Below are positions 1 through 10,673 of a stretch of DNA of 64,000 bases, one piece after another. The stretch lies in contig NZ_PIQH01000005.1 of the NCBI RefSeq assembly GCF_003987475.1, forward strand, positions 124,001 to 188,000, written 5' to 3'. The notes under the pieces were generated by a model. That model searched no databases and was not told where the DNA came from. It saw nothing but the letters and a program-made list of their open reading frames with translations. Numbering within the stretch: the first letter of the stretch is position 1; every line of letters begins with the position of its first letter. The translations under genes and the position numbers were made by a program. This DNA is from Idiomarina tyrosinivorans. GTDB taxonomy: Bacteria > Pseudomonadota > Gammaproteobacteria > Enterobacterales > Alteromonadaceae.

Positions 1-218
1 ATTTTCTCGCCGTCTGCTGTGTACAGTGTTGCTGAATTGAGTTGCCACTCTGGCGGAACAACCCAATCGAAAACCTTGGTGCCGGAAGCCACCGCTTTTA
101 TTTCAAAAGGAATGTGACGTTGCAAGATCTTTAGTGATTGAGTAATCCCGGGGCCTGTAATCGAGCGAGGAATGGGCCATAACTCGTTAAATAAATCATC
201 TAATTCTTGATAGTCCAT
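1..218 (-). CDS. DUF4910 (aminopeptidase-like) protein, N-terminal part, cut by window edge
   Basis: Only the first 72 codons are inside the window; the ATG is at 218 on the minus strand and the reading frame is open to base 1. The visible protein begins MDYQELDDLFNELWPIPRSI and continues with SITGPG, an ILQRHIPFEI segment and GTKVFDW. These match, from memory, the N-terminus of the DUF4910/DUF2172 family, which has an aminopeptidase-like zinc fold and often sits in surface polysaccharide or glycopeptide gene clusters. The metal-binding part is not visible, so catalytic competence cannot be judged. It points the same way as guaA but is separated from it by a repeat cluster, so a shared transcript is doubtful. 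Confidence 0.72.
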   Translation of the reverse strand, partial: MDYQELDDLFNELWPIPRSITGPGITQSLKILQRHIPFEIKAVASGTKVFDWVVPPEWQLNSATLYTADGEK

Positions 219-348
219 AGCGCGTCCTAGCATCATTATTTAGCTGATTAAGCCCTAAATCTTATATGGCTTTGGTTTGCTAGGAGCGTTTGTGGTACCG
301 ATAGGACAATTTGTCGAATAGAACCTTCGTTTTTAAGGGGAGACGTCA

Positions 349-583
349 CTGTAGCCTGTTGCTGTGCAACAGGTTCGGAGAGGCATTGGCAGATTTCGGG
401 GAATCCCTGCGCTGTAGCCTGTTGCTATTGCAACAGGGTATAGGTCAACCCCCGCGCTGTAGCCTGTTGCTATTGCAACAGGTTCGGAGAGGCATTGGCA
501 GGTTTCGGGGAATCCCTGCGCTGTAGCCTGTTGCTATTGCAACAGGTTCGGAGAGGCATTGGCAGGTTTCGGGGAATCCCTGC
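349..583. repeat. REP-like tandem array of hairpin units downstream of guaA
   Basis: Four head-to-tail copies start with CTGTAGCCTGTTGC. The copies at 456-519 and 520-583 are identical 64-bp units. The copy at 349-410 is a 62-bp variant, and the copy at 411-455 keeps the hairpin but has a shortened, different tail. Each unit carries the palindrome CCTGTTGC-TATT-GCAACAGG (8-bp stem, 4-nt loop; a slightly altered loop in copy 1), followed by TTCGGAGAGGCATTGGCAGG and a GGGAATCCCTGC segment. The array lies between guaA and the DUF4910 gene. Such intergenic palindromic arrays are typical of REP/BIME elements. They may protect the guaA mRNA 3' end or stop transcription, which is inference. Confidence 0.85.
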
Positions 584-646
584 CGCAATAGCGACAGGCT
601 ACGGTTAGATCGCGGCAGGCTACGGTTAGATCGCGGCAGGCTGCGG
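584..646. repeat. Degenerate inverted REP copy and 21-bp tandem repeat
   Basis: Directly after the array, GCAATAGCGACAGGCTACGG reads as an imperfect reverse complement of the repeat core, so the cluster contains both orientations. It runs into a 21-bp tandem repeat (CAGGCTACGGTTAGATCGCGG) at 595-615 and 616-636 with a partial third copy from 637. It ends 9 bases before the guaA stop codon. Together with the array at 349-583 this is a compact BIME-like cluster. Confidence 0.7.
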
Positions 647-654
647 CGATTGGG

Positions 655-2232
655 TTATTCCCACTCGATGGTGGCTGGGGGTTTGCCACTGATGTCGTAA
701 ACTACGCGGGAAATCCCGTCGATTTCATTAATGATGCGGTTAGAGCAGGTTTCGAGTAGCTCGTACGGCAGGTGCGCCCAACGGGCGGTCATGAAATCGA
801 TGGTTTCTACCGCGCGTAAGGCGATCACCCAGTCATATTTACGGGCGTCACCCATTACACCGACAGAGCGCACCGGTAAGAATACTGCGAAGGCTTGGCT
901 AACTTTGTGGTACAACTCGGCTTTATGCAGTTCTTCAATAAAGATTGCATCGGCGCGGCGTAACAAGTCACAGTATTCCTTTTTCACTTCGCCAAGCACT
1001 CGTACGCCAAGTCCTGGACCTGGGAATGGGTGGCGATACAACATGTTATAAGGTAGCCCCAGTTCTAAGCCAATTTCGCGAACTTCGTCTTTGAACAATT
1101 CGCGCAATGGCTCTACCAGACCCAACTTCATGTCTTCTGGCAAGCCGCCAACGTTGTGGTGCGATTTGATCACATGCGCTTTGCCGGTTTTAGAACCGGC
1201 TGACTCGATCACGTCGGGGTAAATGGTACCCTGAGCTAACCATTCTGCATCGGTGATTTTTGCCGCTTGCTCATCAAAGATATCAATAAAGGTGTTACCA
1301 ATAACCTTACGTTTTGCCTCTGGGTCGTCCACCCCTGCCAAGCGGTTTAAGAAGCGATCTTCGGCGTCCACTGGAATAATGTTTAAGCCGTAATGGTCAC
1401 CAAACATTTCCATCACTTGCTCGGCTTCGTTTAAGCGCAGCAAGCCGTTATCCACAAAAACACAGGTTAGTTGGTCGCCAATGGCGCGGTGCAGCAGCAT
1501 TGCAGTGACCGATGAATCTACGCCACCGGACAAACCTAAAATCACTTTATCGCTGCCGACCTGCTCGCGAATGCGTTCTACTGCGTCTTCGATAATTTTT
1601 GCCGCGGTCCAGTTGGTTTCGCATTGGCAAATATCTACCACAAAGTGTTCCAGCATGCGTTTACCCTGACGCGTGTGGGTCACTTCTGGGTGGAACTGTA
1701 CACCATAAAAGTGGCGCTGTTCGTCTGCCATAGCGGCGAACGGACAGTAAGAGGTTTTCGCAACGGTATGGAAGCCTTCAGGAATGGCTTCAACTTTATC
1801 GCCGTGGCTCATCCACACATCTAGCAACGGGTTACCGCTGTCGCTTACCGCGTCTTCAATTGCTGCAAACAATGGCGACTTTTCTACCAGTTCAACCTGC
1901 GCATAACCAAATTCACGTTCCAGCGAACCTTGCACCGAACCGCCGAGTTGTTGCGCCATGGTCTGCATACCGTAGCATACGCCCAGCACTGGCACGCCCG
2001 CTTGGAATACGTACTCTGGTGCGCGCGGCGAGTTCGCTTCGGTCACACTCTCTGGGCCACCAGAAAGAATAATACCGTTCGGGTTAAACTCACGGATATC
2101 CGCTTCATCAACGTCCCAAGCCCACAACTCACAGTAAACGCCGATTTCACGAATACGGCGAGCAATTAGCTGGGTGTACTGCGAGCCAAAGTCTAAGATC
2201 AGGATTTTGTGCTGGTGAATATCTTGTGTCAT
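655..2232 (-). CDS. guaA: GMP synthase (glutamine-hydrolysing)
   Basis: Converts XMP to GMP using ATP and ammonia released from glutamine, the last step of de novo GMP synthesis. At 525 residues it has the usual family length. The class I glutamine amidotransferase domain comes first, with nucleophile Cys86 in GVCYGMQ and His181/Glu183 in the FHPE motif. The ATP-pyrophosphatase domain follows with the P-loop SGGVDSS near 235-241, and a C-terminal dimerisation domain ends in KPPATIEWE. The ATG at 2232 gives [20 protein letters not shown], as expected. It lies 12 bases after guaB on the same strand, so guaBA is almost certainly one transcript. Confidence 0.98.
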   Translation of the reverse strand: MTQDIHQHKILILDFGSQYTQLIARRIREIGVYCELWAWDVDEADIREFNPNGIILSGGPESVTEANSPRAPEYVFQAGVPVLGVCYGMQTMAQQLGGSVQGSLEREFGYAQVELVEKSPLFAAIEDAVSDSGNPLLDVWMSHGDKVEAIPEGFHTVAKTSYCPFAAMADEQRHFYGVQFHPEVTHTRQGKRMLEHFVVDICQCETNWTAAKIIEDAVERIREQVGSDKVILGLSGGVDSSVTAMLLHRAIGDQLTCVFVDNGLLRLNEAEQVMEMFGDHYGLNIIPVDAEDRFLNRLAGVDDPEAKRKVIGNTFIDIFDEQAAKITDAEWLAQGTIYPDVIESAGSKTGKAHVIKSHHNVGGLPEDMKLGLVEPLRELFKDEVREIGLELGLPYNMLYRHPFPGPGLGVRVLGEVKKEYCDLLRRADAIFIEELHKAELYHKVSQAFAVFLPVRSVGVMGDARKYDWVIALRAVETIDFMTARWAHLPYELLETCSNRIINEIDGISRVVYDISGKPPATIEWE

Positions 2233-2244
2233 TCCAATACTGCC

Positions 2245-3729
<1,485 letters not shown>

Positions 3730-3750
3730 CTAGATTCATGTTGCGCCGAG

Positions 3751-3779
3751 ATTTTACTCGTTTAGCCCGTTAAAAGCAA
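3751..3779 (-). promoter_or_regulatory. Sigma70-type promoter of guaBA
   Basis: Read on the minus strand, TTGCTT (3774-3779) and TAAAAT (3751-3756) are separated by exactly 17 bases, giving a start site about 30 bases before the guaB ATG. The neighbouring MITE-like element begins 12 bases upstream of the -35 box, so any upstream control sequence is supplied by that element. Assigned by pattern only. Confidence 0.55.
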
Positions 3780-3791
3780 CCCTTAAAACTG

Positions 3792-4022
3792 GTTTACCAC
3801 AGAGGGCACAGAGGACCACAGAGGGAGTGATTGTTGCAGGCTTTTTTGAGTGTGGTTTTGAATTCGGACGCAACTCATTTTCCCAATTCATCTCCGTTCC
3901 GTTCGTCTGATTGCAAGTGAGCCAGATAAAACCTGGTAAGTCCTCAGACAACACCGAAACAGAAAGAGGCTACAACAATAATAATGTTTTCTCTGTGGTC
4001 CTCTGTGCCCTCTGTGGTAAAC
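3792..4022. mobile_element. MITE-like element, copy 1
   Basis: A 231-bp non-coding segment bounded by perfect 32-bp terminal inverted repeats (3792-3823 and 3991-4022) built from the motif CCACAGAGG. Inside the left end is GATTGTTGCAGG and inside the right end CTACAACAATAATAATG, which are also roughly complementary. Central landmarks are TTTTGAATTCGGA, ATTCATCTCCGTTCCG and TTCGTCTGA. The same landmarks recur in reverse orientation at 28886-29150, so this is a repeated family. There is no transposase, so movement would need help in trans. It ends 8 bases before the xseA stop codon. The short reading frame inside it is not considered a gene. Confidence 0.75.
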
Positions 4023-4030
4023 ATTGGCGC

Positions 4031-5347
4031 TTAAACTCCGCGGATGCGGCGCTTGCCGTTGGCTAAGTGGAGCTCGAGTTCTTCGCCGCTGGCTATTTGT
4101 TCGGCGCTGCGCACCACACTGCCGTCGTCTTTGCGGGCGATGGCATAGCCGCGGTCGAGAGTATTAAGCGGGCTCACTAGCTGGGCGGCACGGGAGGCAT
4201 CGGCGAGGCGCTGGCGTTGTTGTTTCAGTAGCCGCTGCATGGCTTGTTGCAAGCGTTGTTGCTGTTGCTTGAGGTTTTGCTGTTGGCGCAGCAGTTCTCG
4301 CTGTGGGTGAACCGCGGGCAATCGCTGTAGCAGCCCATTCAGTTGGGCTTTATGGTGCTGTAAGCGATAACTCAGCGCTTGTTGCGCACGCCGCAGTGCG
4401 TCGTCAGCACGCTGCGATTGTTGTAGTAATTGCCGTTGTGGGTGCTGCTGTTGCAACCGCGCTTGCAGGGTTTGTTGGCGTTGCCGAATCTGCACAAGAT
4501 AACGCTCAAGCGCTCTTTGGCTGCGTTGGTTCAGGTATTGAATGCGTTCTAACCACTGTTGTTGGTCTTGGCTGATTTGTTCAGCCGCAGCCGATGGCGT
4601 TGGCGCACGCACGTCTGCTACAAAGTCGCTGATGGTGAAGTCGATTTCGTGACCCACCGCACTGATTATTGGAATCGGGCACTGATAAATGTCGTGCGCA
4701 AGGGCTTCATCGTTAAAGCACCAGAGATCTTCTAGCGAACCGCCACCGCGTGTTAACAACAACGCATCGACTTCATTGCGCCGTACCGCGGTCGCTAAGG
4801 CTTGACGAATTTCCGTCGCCGCCCGCTCGCCTTGTACCGCTGTGGGGTATATGATTACCCGCATAGCAGGGTCGCGGCGGCGCAATACCGCCAATACATC
4901 GCGGATTGCTGCACCCGAGGGCGACGTAATCACCCCTAGAGTACGAACATTTTCAGGTAACGGTTGTTTATGTTCTTGCGCAAATAACCCGGCTGCAGCA
5001 AGCTGCATTTTTAGTTGCTCGTAACGCTGTTGCAGTAATCCAGCACCGGCTTCTTCTATGTGCTCGGCAATTAACTGGTAGTCACCGCGTGGCTCATACA
5101 AGGTTAGCTTGGCGCGCACCATTACTTGCACACCATTGGCGGGGCGTACTCGCGCACGTTGGTTAGCATTACGGAACATTGCGCAACGCACCTGTGCCCG
5201 TTCGTCTTTAAGGGTAAAGTACCAATGGCCGGAACTGGGCGCGGCGAAGTTCGACACCTCGCCAACCAGCATCACCGAGCCGAAGCCCTTTTCTAATAAC
5301 TGCCGGACTTCGGCATTAAGCCGCGAGACGGTCAGTACGTCTTGCAC
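4031..5347 (-). CDS. xseA: Exodeoxyribonuclease VII large subunit
   Basis: Catalytic subunit of the single-strand exonuclease that degrades DNA to oligonucleotides; it works with many XseB subunits, and xseB is not in this window. The 438-residue protein has an N-terminal OB fold (VGEVSNFAAPSSGHWYFTLK), the central nuclease domain with GVITSPSGAAIRD, the RGGGSLEDLW motif and SAVGHEIDFTISD, and a long glutamine-rich coiled coil from about 265 to 400. The start is GTG immediately after the mscS stop (TAAGTG), with an AAGGA ribosome site 7 bases upstream. Translation is probably coupled to the upstream channel gene. Confidence 0.96.
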   Translation of the reverse strand: MQDVLTVSRLNAEVRQLLEKGFGSVMLVGEVSNFAAPSSGHWYFTLKDERAQVRCAMFRNANQRARVRPANGVQVMVRAKLTLYEPRGDYQLIAEHIEEAGAGLLQQRYEQLKMQLAAAGLFAQEHKQPLPENVRTLGVITSPSGAAIRDVLAVLRRRDPAMRVIIYPTAVQGERAATEIRQALATAVRRNEVDALLLTRGGGSLEDLWCFNDEALAHDIYQCPIPIISAVGHEIDFTISDFVADVRAPTPSAAAEQISQDQQQWLERIQYLNQRSQRALERYLVQIRQRQQTLQARLQQQHPQRQLLQQSQRADDALRRAQQALSYRLQHHKAQLNGLLQRLPAVHPQRELLRQQQNLKQQQQRLQQAMQRLLKQQRQRLADASRAAQLVSPLNTLDRGYAIARKDDGSVVRSAEQIASGEELELHLANGKRRIRGV

Positions 5348-6166
5348 TTAGGTGTCCTTTTTCACATGCACATCCATTTGCGGGAATGGAATGCCAATAC
5401 CTTCTTGATCCAAACGGTCTTTAATTTTCTCTAACAAGTCCCAACGGCAAGGCCAGTAATCGGGGCCTTTTACCCACGGACGAACATTAAAATCTACTGA
5501 CGAACTGTTTAGGTTAGTCACGGTAACCACCGGTGCCGGATCTTTCAGCACACGCTCATCAGCGGTGATAACGTCCATGAGTACCTGCTTGGTTTTTTGT
5601 AAGTTAGCGCTATAACTCACGCCAATTACCATATCAATCCGACGCAACTCTTCGCGGTTATAATTGGTAATGGGCGAACCGGTGATTTGCGCATTGGGCA
5701 CAAACACCACTTTGTTATCGGGTGTTTTCATAATGGTCTGGAAAATATTAATTTCTTCAATGGAGCCTGATACCCCACCCGCATCAACATACTCGCCAGC
5801 ACGAAACGGACGAAACAAGATAATGAGTACACCCGATGCAATATTAGACAACGACCCCTGCAACGCTAAACCGATGGCCAAGCCAGCAGCACCTAAAATG
5901 GCAATGAACGACGTGGTTTGCACTCCCACATGCGACAACGCCATTAGCAACGCAGCAATAACAATCACCGTTTTAAGAATAGCGCTTAAAAAGCTGATAA
6001 CTGCATTGTCGGTGTCGCGCTTGCGCATTGCTTTGCCGAGCATTCCCGTGGCTAAACGGGCAACAAATAACCCAGCAAGCAAGATGATAATAGCAACCAC
6101 GCCTTTAATCGCATATTCAATAATGAGGTCTTGGTTGTTAGTGATCCACTGAGTGATGTTTTCCAT
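5348..6166 (-). CDS. mscS: Small-conductance mechanosensitive channel (MscS family)
   Basis: Inner-membrane channel that opens under membrane tension and releases solutes on hypo-osmotic shock. The 272 residues match the short MscS class. Three membrane helices are visible (about 14-40, 58-86 and 90-125). The third is rich in Gly and Ala (GAAGLAIGLALQGSLSNIAS), as in the pore helix, and is followed by the beta domain (RPFRAGEYV, VVFVPN, ITNYNREELRR). It sits between gspN (27-base gap) and xseA (no gap), so it may be read through from the secretion operon, or from its own promoter in the gap. Confidence 0.92.
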   Translation of the reverse strand: MENITQWITNNQDLIIEYAIKGVVAIIILLAGLFVARLATGMLGKAMRKRDTDNAVISFLSAILKTVIVIAALLMALSHVGVQTTSFIAILGAAGLAIGLALQGSLSNIASGVLIILFRPFRAGEYVDAGGVSGSIEEINIFQTIMKTPDNKVVFVPNAQITGSPITNYNREELRRIDMVIGVSYSANLQKTKQVLMDVITADERVLKDPAPVVTVTNLNSSSVDFNVRPWVKGPDYWPCRWDLLEKIKDRLDQEGIGIPFPQMDVHVKKDT

Positions 6167-6193
6167 GATGGCTTCCTGTTAGTGATTAATTCA

Positions 6194-6946
6194 TTACAAC
6201 GAGAAGTTAAACGGGTAACGGCCCTCGCGGTCGGGATTACCCATTGACTTCAATAATTCTCTGACTTCTATTGGCGCTGCCGCTTTTGGCTTTAAGCTTC
6301 CTTGTAAACGCACGCGTTGGGCATTTAGATCGGCATCTAGTTGTAACCCTAGTACATTATCGCCGTTCATTGCTAGCTGCACACTGCCCTGTTTGCAGCT
6401 TAAACTCACCGGATAAGTGCCCAACTGTAACCAACGGCCATTCACTTGGGTTTGTATGCTGCGCCCTTCCCCCGTGCCGCGCAGCGTGTCACACCAGTGC
6501 TGTAGTGAAGGTGCGGAAACTTGGTAATTGCTGATCGACAATCGCCACTGTCCTTGGCTCGCTAACGGTAAGTGCACCTGTCCTAGGGCTAACAGCTCCG
6601 CTAATTCGCCACGGGCGTTCAGTTCAGATACGGATAATTCAGACATCCCCAATGTTGCCGAGAGGTTGCCCGAAATCCGTGGATTGCTAAACGCGGGTAA
6701 GCGCAGCTCAAGGCCCAGCTCGCCGGTAACCAGATATGCCGGATTTAATTGCCACTGCAATTGCCGGAACTCGCGCCCGGCGACCACGACTTGCGTTGCT
6801 TCGCCGTTCCATAAGGTGCCTGATACGCCGGTGACCGAAATCGACTTTGGCAGTGGCAGCCAATAAATTAACTGTGCCGGGATAAACACCAGCAAGGCAA
6901 GCAAATACACCAAAATGGCTGAGGTTATCCATTGCCAGCGCTTCAT
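6194..6946 (-). CDS. gspN: Type II secretion system protein N
   Basis: Last gene of the secretion block. The 250-residue protein has one N-terminal membrane helix (about 7-29, ITSAILVYLLALLVFIPAQL) followed by a periplasmic domain, the layout of GspN. Motifs seen are LPKSISVTGVSGTLWNGEA and PAYLVTGELGLELRLPAF. Its exact role is unclear and it is dispensable in some species. The ATG overlaps the gspM stop by 4 bases (ATGA), indicating coupled translation. Confidence 0.9.
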   Translation of the reverse strand: MKRWQWITSAILVYLLALLVFIPAQLIYWLPLPKSISVTGVSGTLWNGEATQVVVAGREFRQLQWQLNPAYLVTGELGLELRLPAFSNPRISGNLSATLGMSELSVSELNARGELAELLALGQVHLPLASQGQWRLSISNYQVSAPSLQHWCDTLRGTGEGRSIQTQVNGRWLQLGTYPVSLSCKQGSVQLAMNGDNVLGLQLDADLNAQRVRLQGSLKPKAAAPIEVRELLKSMGNPDREGRYPFNFSL

Positions 6947-7476
6947 CGCGCCTCCTCAACCAGCAGCTTACGCACTCGCACGGCTCCTGGGGTCGATAAC
7001 TCGGCGATATCCAATGCACTTACCAGCAGTTGTTCTCGGCTCTGTAAGGCTTGGATAAACTGCAACAACGCATTAAAACTTACCTGATCAATCGCCACTA
7101 AATAAGCATCGCCTTGCGGCTGAATTCTACTGAGTTCAATATCGAAGCTATTGGCGGCAGTGCTGATCCGCTGCGACGGAGAACCACTAGGGCTTGATTT
7201 GTTCTGATTGCGACTTTGCCACTGTTGATATTGCGCGATTTTCTGTTGCGTCCATAACAACTGTTGCTGCGCCGCGCCCTTTTGGGTTTCTAACCGCTGT
7301 ACCGCGTTGTGTATGGGCTGCCACATAGCAAAATAGATAATCGCGACCACCACAACAGCGCCAAGCACCGCAATCAGACGTTGTTCACGCAACTGCAGGC
7401 TGTTCCAGTAACTTTCCGCACGCTGCGCTAAGGGATGTTGGCGCAGCTTTTGTCGCAGTTCTTGCACGCGGCTCAT
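6943..7476 (-). CDS. gspM: Type II secretion system protein M
   Basis: Inner-membrane assembly-platform protein that partners GspL. The 177 residues show a short cytoplasmic N-terminus ending in WNSLQLREQRLIAVLG, one membrane helix (about 36-51), a coiled-coil region (LETQKGAAQQQLLWTQQKIA) and a small ferredoxin-like periplasmic domain at the C-terminus. It overlaps gspL and gspN by 4 bases each. Confidence 0.93.
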   Translation of the reverse strand: MSRVQELRQKLRQHPLAQRAESYWNSLQLREQRLIAVLGAVVVVAIIYFAMWQPIHNAVQRLETQKGAAQQQLLWTQQKIAQYQQWQSRNQNKSSPSGSPSQRISTAANSFDIELSRIQPQGDAYLVAIDQVSFNALLQFIQALQSREQLLVSALDIAELSTPGAVRVRKLLVEEAR

Positions 7477-8678
7477 GAACGACCTCCTGAACTCACGGTC
7501 AGCGTTCCTGACACTTTCTCACCTTGGTTGGTCAACTGTCCTTGTTGCACGCTCAACTGTAGTGCTTCGGCTTGCTGCTGAAACTGTTCAAACTGCTGGA
7601 AGTTATCGGCTAATATTTGCATCCGCAACTGCTTATCTTGATAGCGCATAAGGCTCACTTTTAGCTCCGGCAAGGCACTAAAAACCGGCTCGAGCTGAGC
7701 GAGTAAGCGAATGATCGAATCGCGTTCAGCACCCGGAGCTACTTCATCTAAGTGGCGCTGCAATTGGGTGCGCAAATTAACGATGCGCGTGTCATTAGGA
7801 AATGCCTGACGATAGGCTTGCTCGGTCTGTTCACGCAACGCCGACACTTGTCTGCTTAATTGGGCATAGCGAATAATTTCTCCGCCGAACACTACAGCGA
7901 CCAGCACAGCCGCTGCAACCGCGAGCGGGCGCCAAGGAAGCTGCTTGCTTTGGCGCTTGCGACGGCCACGGAATTGCCCTTGCAATAAGTTAATCCCTCC
8001 ACTTGCGCCAGCAGCGGCGGCCAACGGGATTTCTTGCTCGCTGTGTTCAATGGGTGCCGGCGGCTGGGGCCAATCGATATCGCCGTGAACCACGATAGCT
8101 TGCGGCATCTCATATTCGCTGGTTAAGCTATCTTGGAGCACACTAAACAGTTCTCGTTCGACACTGAAGCCTTGCCACTGCCCGGTTCTAACAACAATAT
8201 CATCGCCAAATGTTGCCAACTGCCATTGCCCAGGCTGCCAGGGCAACATAAAAATGTCGGGATATATCGCATCGCTATCGATGTCGGCATCGCGCAGCGC
8301 TTGGCGCCAAAACTGCAAACAGTCGCGGTCGACAATAGCAACTGGTAGCGCTTCGTCTTTGCTGCTTGGTGGCCACGCAAAGTGTAATTGCTCGATATCT
8401 GACGAAACGTCTTCTTCCAACGCGAATGGCACTACCCGCTCAAGGTGTTTGCGCGCGCCAGCGGGTAACGTGAGCTGGATTAAGCGTATTGCTTGTCCTG
8501 CCAAGTAAATACTCACTTCGCAGCGTGCCGCACGATTACTGAGTTGCGCCAGCTCTGCTGGCCCTGCAAGTACGCCACTAGCGGTTAAGTGTTGTTCGCG
8601 GCTATCCCATACCAGCCAATGGATCGGCGCTTGTTCTGTGGTTGTGGCGGGTAACCGAATAATCAGCCGTTCTTGCAT
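7473..8678 (-). CDS. gspL: Type II secretion system protein L
   Basis: Inner-membrane component that recruits the GspE ATPase. The 401-residue protein has the actin-like cytoplasmic domain (about 1-240, with VPFALEEDVSSDIEQLHFA), a basic stretch RGRRKRQSKQ, a membrane helix near 252-270 (LAVAAAVLVAVVFGGEII), and a periplasmic domain with coiled coil. It starts 3 bases after gspK ends and overlaps gspM by 4 bases. Confidence 0.94.
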   Translation of the reverse strand: MQERLIIRLPATTTEQAPIHWLVWDSREQHLTASGVLAGPAELAQLSNRAARCEVSIYLAGQAIRLIQLTLPAGARKHLERVVPFALEEDVSSDIEQLHFAWPPSSKDEALPVAIVDRDCLQFWRQALRDADIDSDAIYPDIFMLPWQPGQWQLATFGDDIVVRTGQWQGFSVERELFSVLQDSLTSEYEMPQAIVVHGDIDWPQPPAPIEHSEQEIPLAAAAGASGGINLLQGQFRGRRKRQSKQLPWRPLAVAAAVLVAVVFGGEIIRYAQLSRQVSALREQTEQAYRQAFPNDTRIVNLRTQLQRHLDEVAPGAERDSIIRLLAQLEPVFSALPELKVSLMRYQDKQLRMQILADNFQQFEQFQQQAEALQLSVQQGQLTNQGEKVSGTLTVSSGGRS

Positions 8679-8681
8679 GGG

Positions 8682-9680
8682 TTACTCTCCGAACGACCTA
8701 AACGTCACTCGCGCGCGCTTATCGGTGACCTGCATCACTGATGTCGCTTTGAGTGTTAGGTCGCCCCATTGAATGGTCGCTAACAGTGAGAAGTCGTTAC
8801 TTTTCACACCGAAATTGTCTAAATTCACGTTGTTCTTTCCTTCTAGCCCCGACAATATAGGCGAGGCTAACGCTGCTTCTTTATCTTTATAACCGTCTGC
8901 ACGGCGATTTTGCAGAAATTTTGTGGCCTGCCCCAAATCTAATTCACCACTGGCAGCAGCCACTAATAGCTGTGGTTGCGACTGGTCCACGGTATTCACA
9001 TTAATCACTAACTCGGTACTGCCCGGTATGACACACACATAGGGTGCCAACTTTTGATAAACCTCTTGGCTGTAGCCCCGTATTTGCCGCAGCTCTGATT
9101 TTTCTAACAACAGGCTGTTAGCGGCTAAATAGGGGTGTGGTAGCCCTAAATAGTCGGGATCTTCAGCACCATAGGTTCCTGTCAGTACGGTATCGGCATC
9201 CAGCCAATCAATCAAGGTATCGGCTAGGGTTTGTGCGGTATAATCATCAATACTCAAACTTTTCAGCAACGCCATATACTCTGGCCGATAGCGCGCGGGT
9301 GAGCGGTTATTACTGTTTGTTCCTTGTTCATTGCGAGCGGCCAACGCGTTCAAATTAAAACACGCGTGTAGGTCGCTGATCTGCCCGGCAATGGTTCCCC
9401 CCTCTACCGGAAACGGACCGGTTTGTTGGGCCCAGTTTTGTTGCAGGTTTACTACCCCATCACTGTCTTGCAATTCTGCCTTAATAACCTCACCGACAAC
9501 CTCTTCGGCACTTAGCCACATCCAGTAGCTCTGTTCAGCTTGTTGCAAGTTGGCGGTTTGTAACACCTGCATTTGCAGGCGGCTACCGAGGTTTACGGCA
9601 ATTACCGCGATCAGCGCCACCACTAGCAACACCATAATTAGTGCGACACCGCGTTGCTTATTCGCTTTGCTCGGTTGCAT
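8682..9680 (-). CDS. gspK: Type II secretion system minor pseudopilin K
   Basis: Tip pseudopilin that, with GspI and GspJ, caps the pseudopilus. The start chosen is the ATG at 9680 (MQPSKANKQRGVALIMVLLV, 332 residues) rather than an in-frame TTG two codons upstream. The prepilin peptidase site is RG/VALIMVLLVVALIA. Residue +5 is not glutamate, which is normal for GspK and unlike the other pseudopilins. The large periplasmic insertion is present (FNLNALA, DWLDAD, YQKLAPYVCVIP). It overlaps the end of gspJ by 23 bases. Confidence 0.94.
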   Translation of the reverse strand: MQPSKANKQRGVALIMVLLVVALIAVIAVNLGSRLQMQVLQTANLQQAEQSYWMWLSAEEVVGEVIKAELQDSDGVVNLQQNWAQQTGPFPVEGGTIAGQISDLHACFNLNALAARNEQGTNSNNRSPARYRPEYMALLKSLSIDDYTAQTLADTLIDWLDADTVLTGTYGAEDPDYLGLPHPYLAANSLLLEKSELRQIRGYSQEVYQKLAPYVCVIPGSTELVINVNTVDQSQPQLLVAAASGELDLGQATKFLQNRRADGYKDKEAALASPILSGLEGKNNVNLDNFGVKSNDFSLLATIQWGDLTLKATSVMQVTDKRARVTFRSFGE

Positions 9681-10311
9681 TGGCAACGCCCCCCGCGACT
9701 AACCACACTCGCCGTATTTCGCCATAGTCCTCTAGCTCTAATACCATTTCCACCGCGGCCGGAAGCTTTTCTGGTAAGTTCCAATCGTTACGCCAACCGC
9801 TGCTAACGCCAAGGTTTTCGTTGCTATCCCCCGCACGCACATAAAACCGAAACCGCAGGCTTTTTACGCCGTCGATCAATTGCCGCACATTCGGCTCGCG
9901 TGAACGGTCGTTCACATAGGGAAAGCTGACCCGTTGCAACACCTTGTCACGCACACGGTAAATCACAGGCTGCAGTTCGCCACGCGGTAAAATTGCTCCG
10001 GGGTTTTGGTAACCGGAACGCACAAACGCCACCCCCCCAGAATCGCTTTCCACCATCGCACTGTCGTTACTGACATAATTTTGTGCCAGTTCGCCACTGC
10101 TCAGCCTTACCGGCTTGGCAACCATTTGCTGAAAATCCCGGTCCAGCACTAGCATTAAGTACTGCAACCTTTCTAGTTGTGCTGTCCCTTTCTCTGATTG
10201 CTCTTTGGTGCTGACCATTTGGTCCAGCACCTGAAAACTGGCAATACCAATAATGGCAAAAATCACCATGGTGACTAGCACTTCTACAAGGGTGAATCCG
10301 CGCGCTTTCAT
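9658..10311 (-). CDS. gspJ: Type II secretion system minor pseudopilin J
   Basis: Minor pseudopilin of the tip complex. The 217 residues begin MKARG/FTLVEVLVTMVIFAI, a typical type IV prepilin leader with glycine at -1 and glutamate at +5. The periplasmic domain shows LVLDRDFQQMV and VRQLIDGVKSLRFRFY. The start codon overlaps the gspI stop by 4 bases. Confidence 0.95.
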   Translation of the reverse strand: MKARGFTLVEVLVTMVIFAIIGIASFQVLDQMVSTKEQSEKGTAQLERLQYLMLVLDRDFQQMVAKPVRLSSGELAQNYVSNDSAMVESDSGGVAFVRSGYQNPGAILPRGELQPVIYRVRDKVLQRVSFPYVNDRSREPNVRQLIDGVKSLRFRFYVRAGDSNENLGVSSGWRNDWNLPEKLPAAVEMVLELEDYGEIRRVWLVAGGVANATEQSE

Positions 10312-10673
10312 TGCGGTTTACCTAAATAACGGGTGAGCTGGTACACCGGGTTGCCATCGGCTTTGGTTGCCACACTAACGGTTACGGCGACCACATTAGG
10401 GGTTGCGGTTCCCACCACCTTCTGCCGCCAATACCATTCGGTCCCCGCCTGTTCGACTTTACCCTGCTTATTATCCTTCAGCGGCCACTCCGCCCCCAGC
10501 GATAATTCGGCGAGTTGGTTCGCTGCCACCCAGCGCGCAAACACTTTTTGTTGCAGGTAACCTTGGTTACTCAAATGGCTACTGGCGGCTTGCAATGCGG
10601 CCAAAGCTGCCACGCCAAACACTGCCAGCGCCACCATCACTTCAATCAGGGTAAAACCGTTACGGCGCATCAT
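10308..10673 (-). CDS. gspI: Type II secretion system minor pseudopilin I
   Basis: Minor pseudopilin, 121 residues, with leader MMRRNG/FTLIEVMVALAVFG and the GspI signature AANQLAELSLG followed by a WYWRQKV strand. Overlaps gspH and gspJ by 4 bases each, in line with strictly coupled production of the tip subunits. Confidence 0.95.
   Translation of the reverse strand: MMRRNGFTLIEVMVALAVFGVAALAALQAASSHLSNQGYLQQKVFARWVAANQLAELSLGAEWPLKDNKQGKVEQAGTEWYWRQKVVGTATPNVVAVTVSVATKADGNPVYQLTRYLGKPQ

Noticed and set aside
311..526. Plus-strand 71-codon reading frame rich in CSLLLL repeats
   Set aside because: It is produced by translating the hairpin repeats; no ribosome site and no protein-like conservation.
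349..583. Regularly spaced repeats resembling a CRISPR array
   Set aside because: The units are joined head to tail and include the intervening sequence; there are no unique spacers and no cas genes.
3754..3954. Minus-strand 66-codon reading frame in MITE copy 1
   Set aside because: Its sequence (VVLCALCGKP) comes from the terminal repeat, and the frame is not kept in copy 2.
8682..9686. gspK/gspJ overlap taken as a possible frameshift
   Set aside because: Both proteins have complete family ends; with the ATG at 9680 the overlap is 23 bases, normal for this operon.
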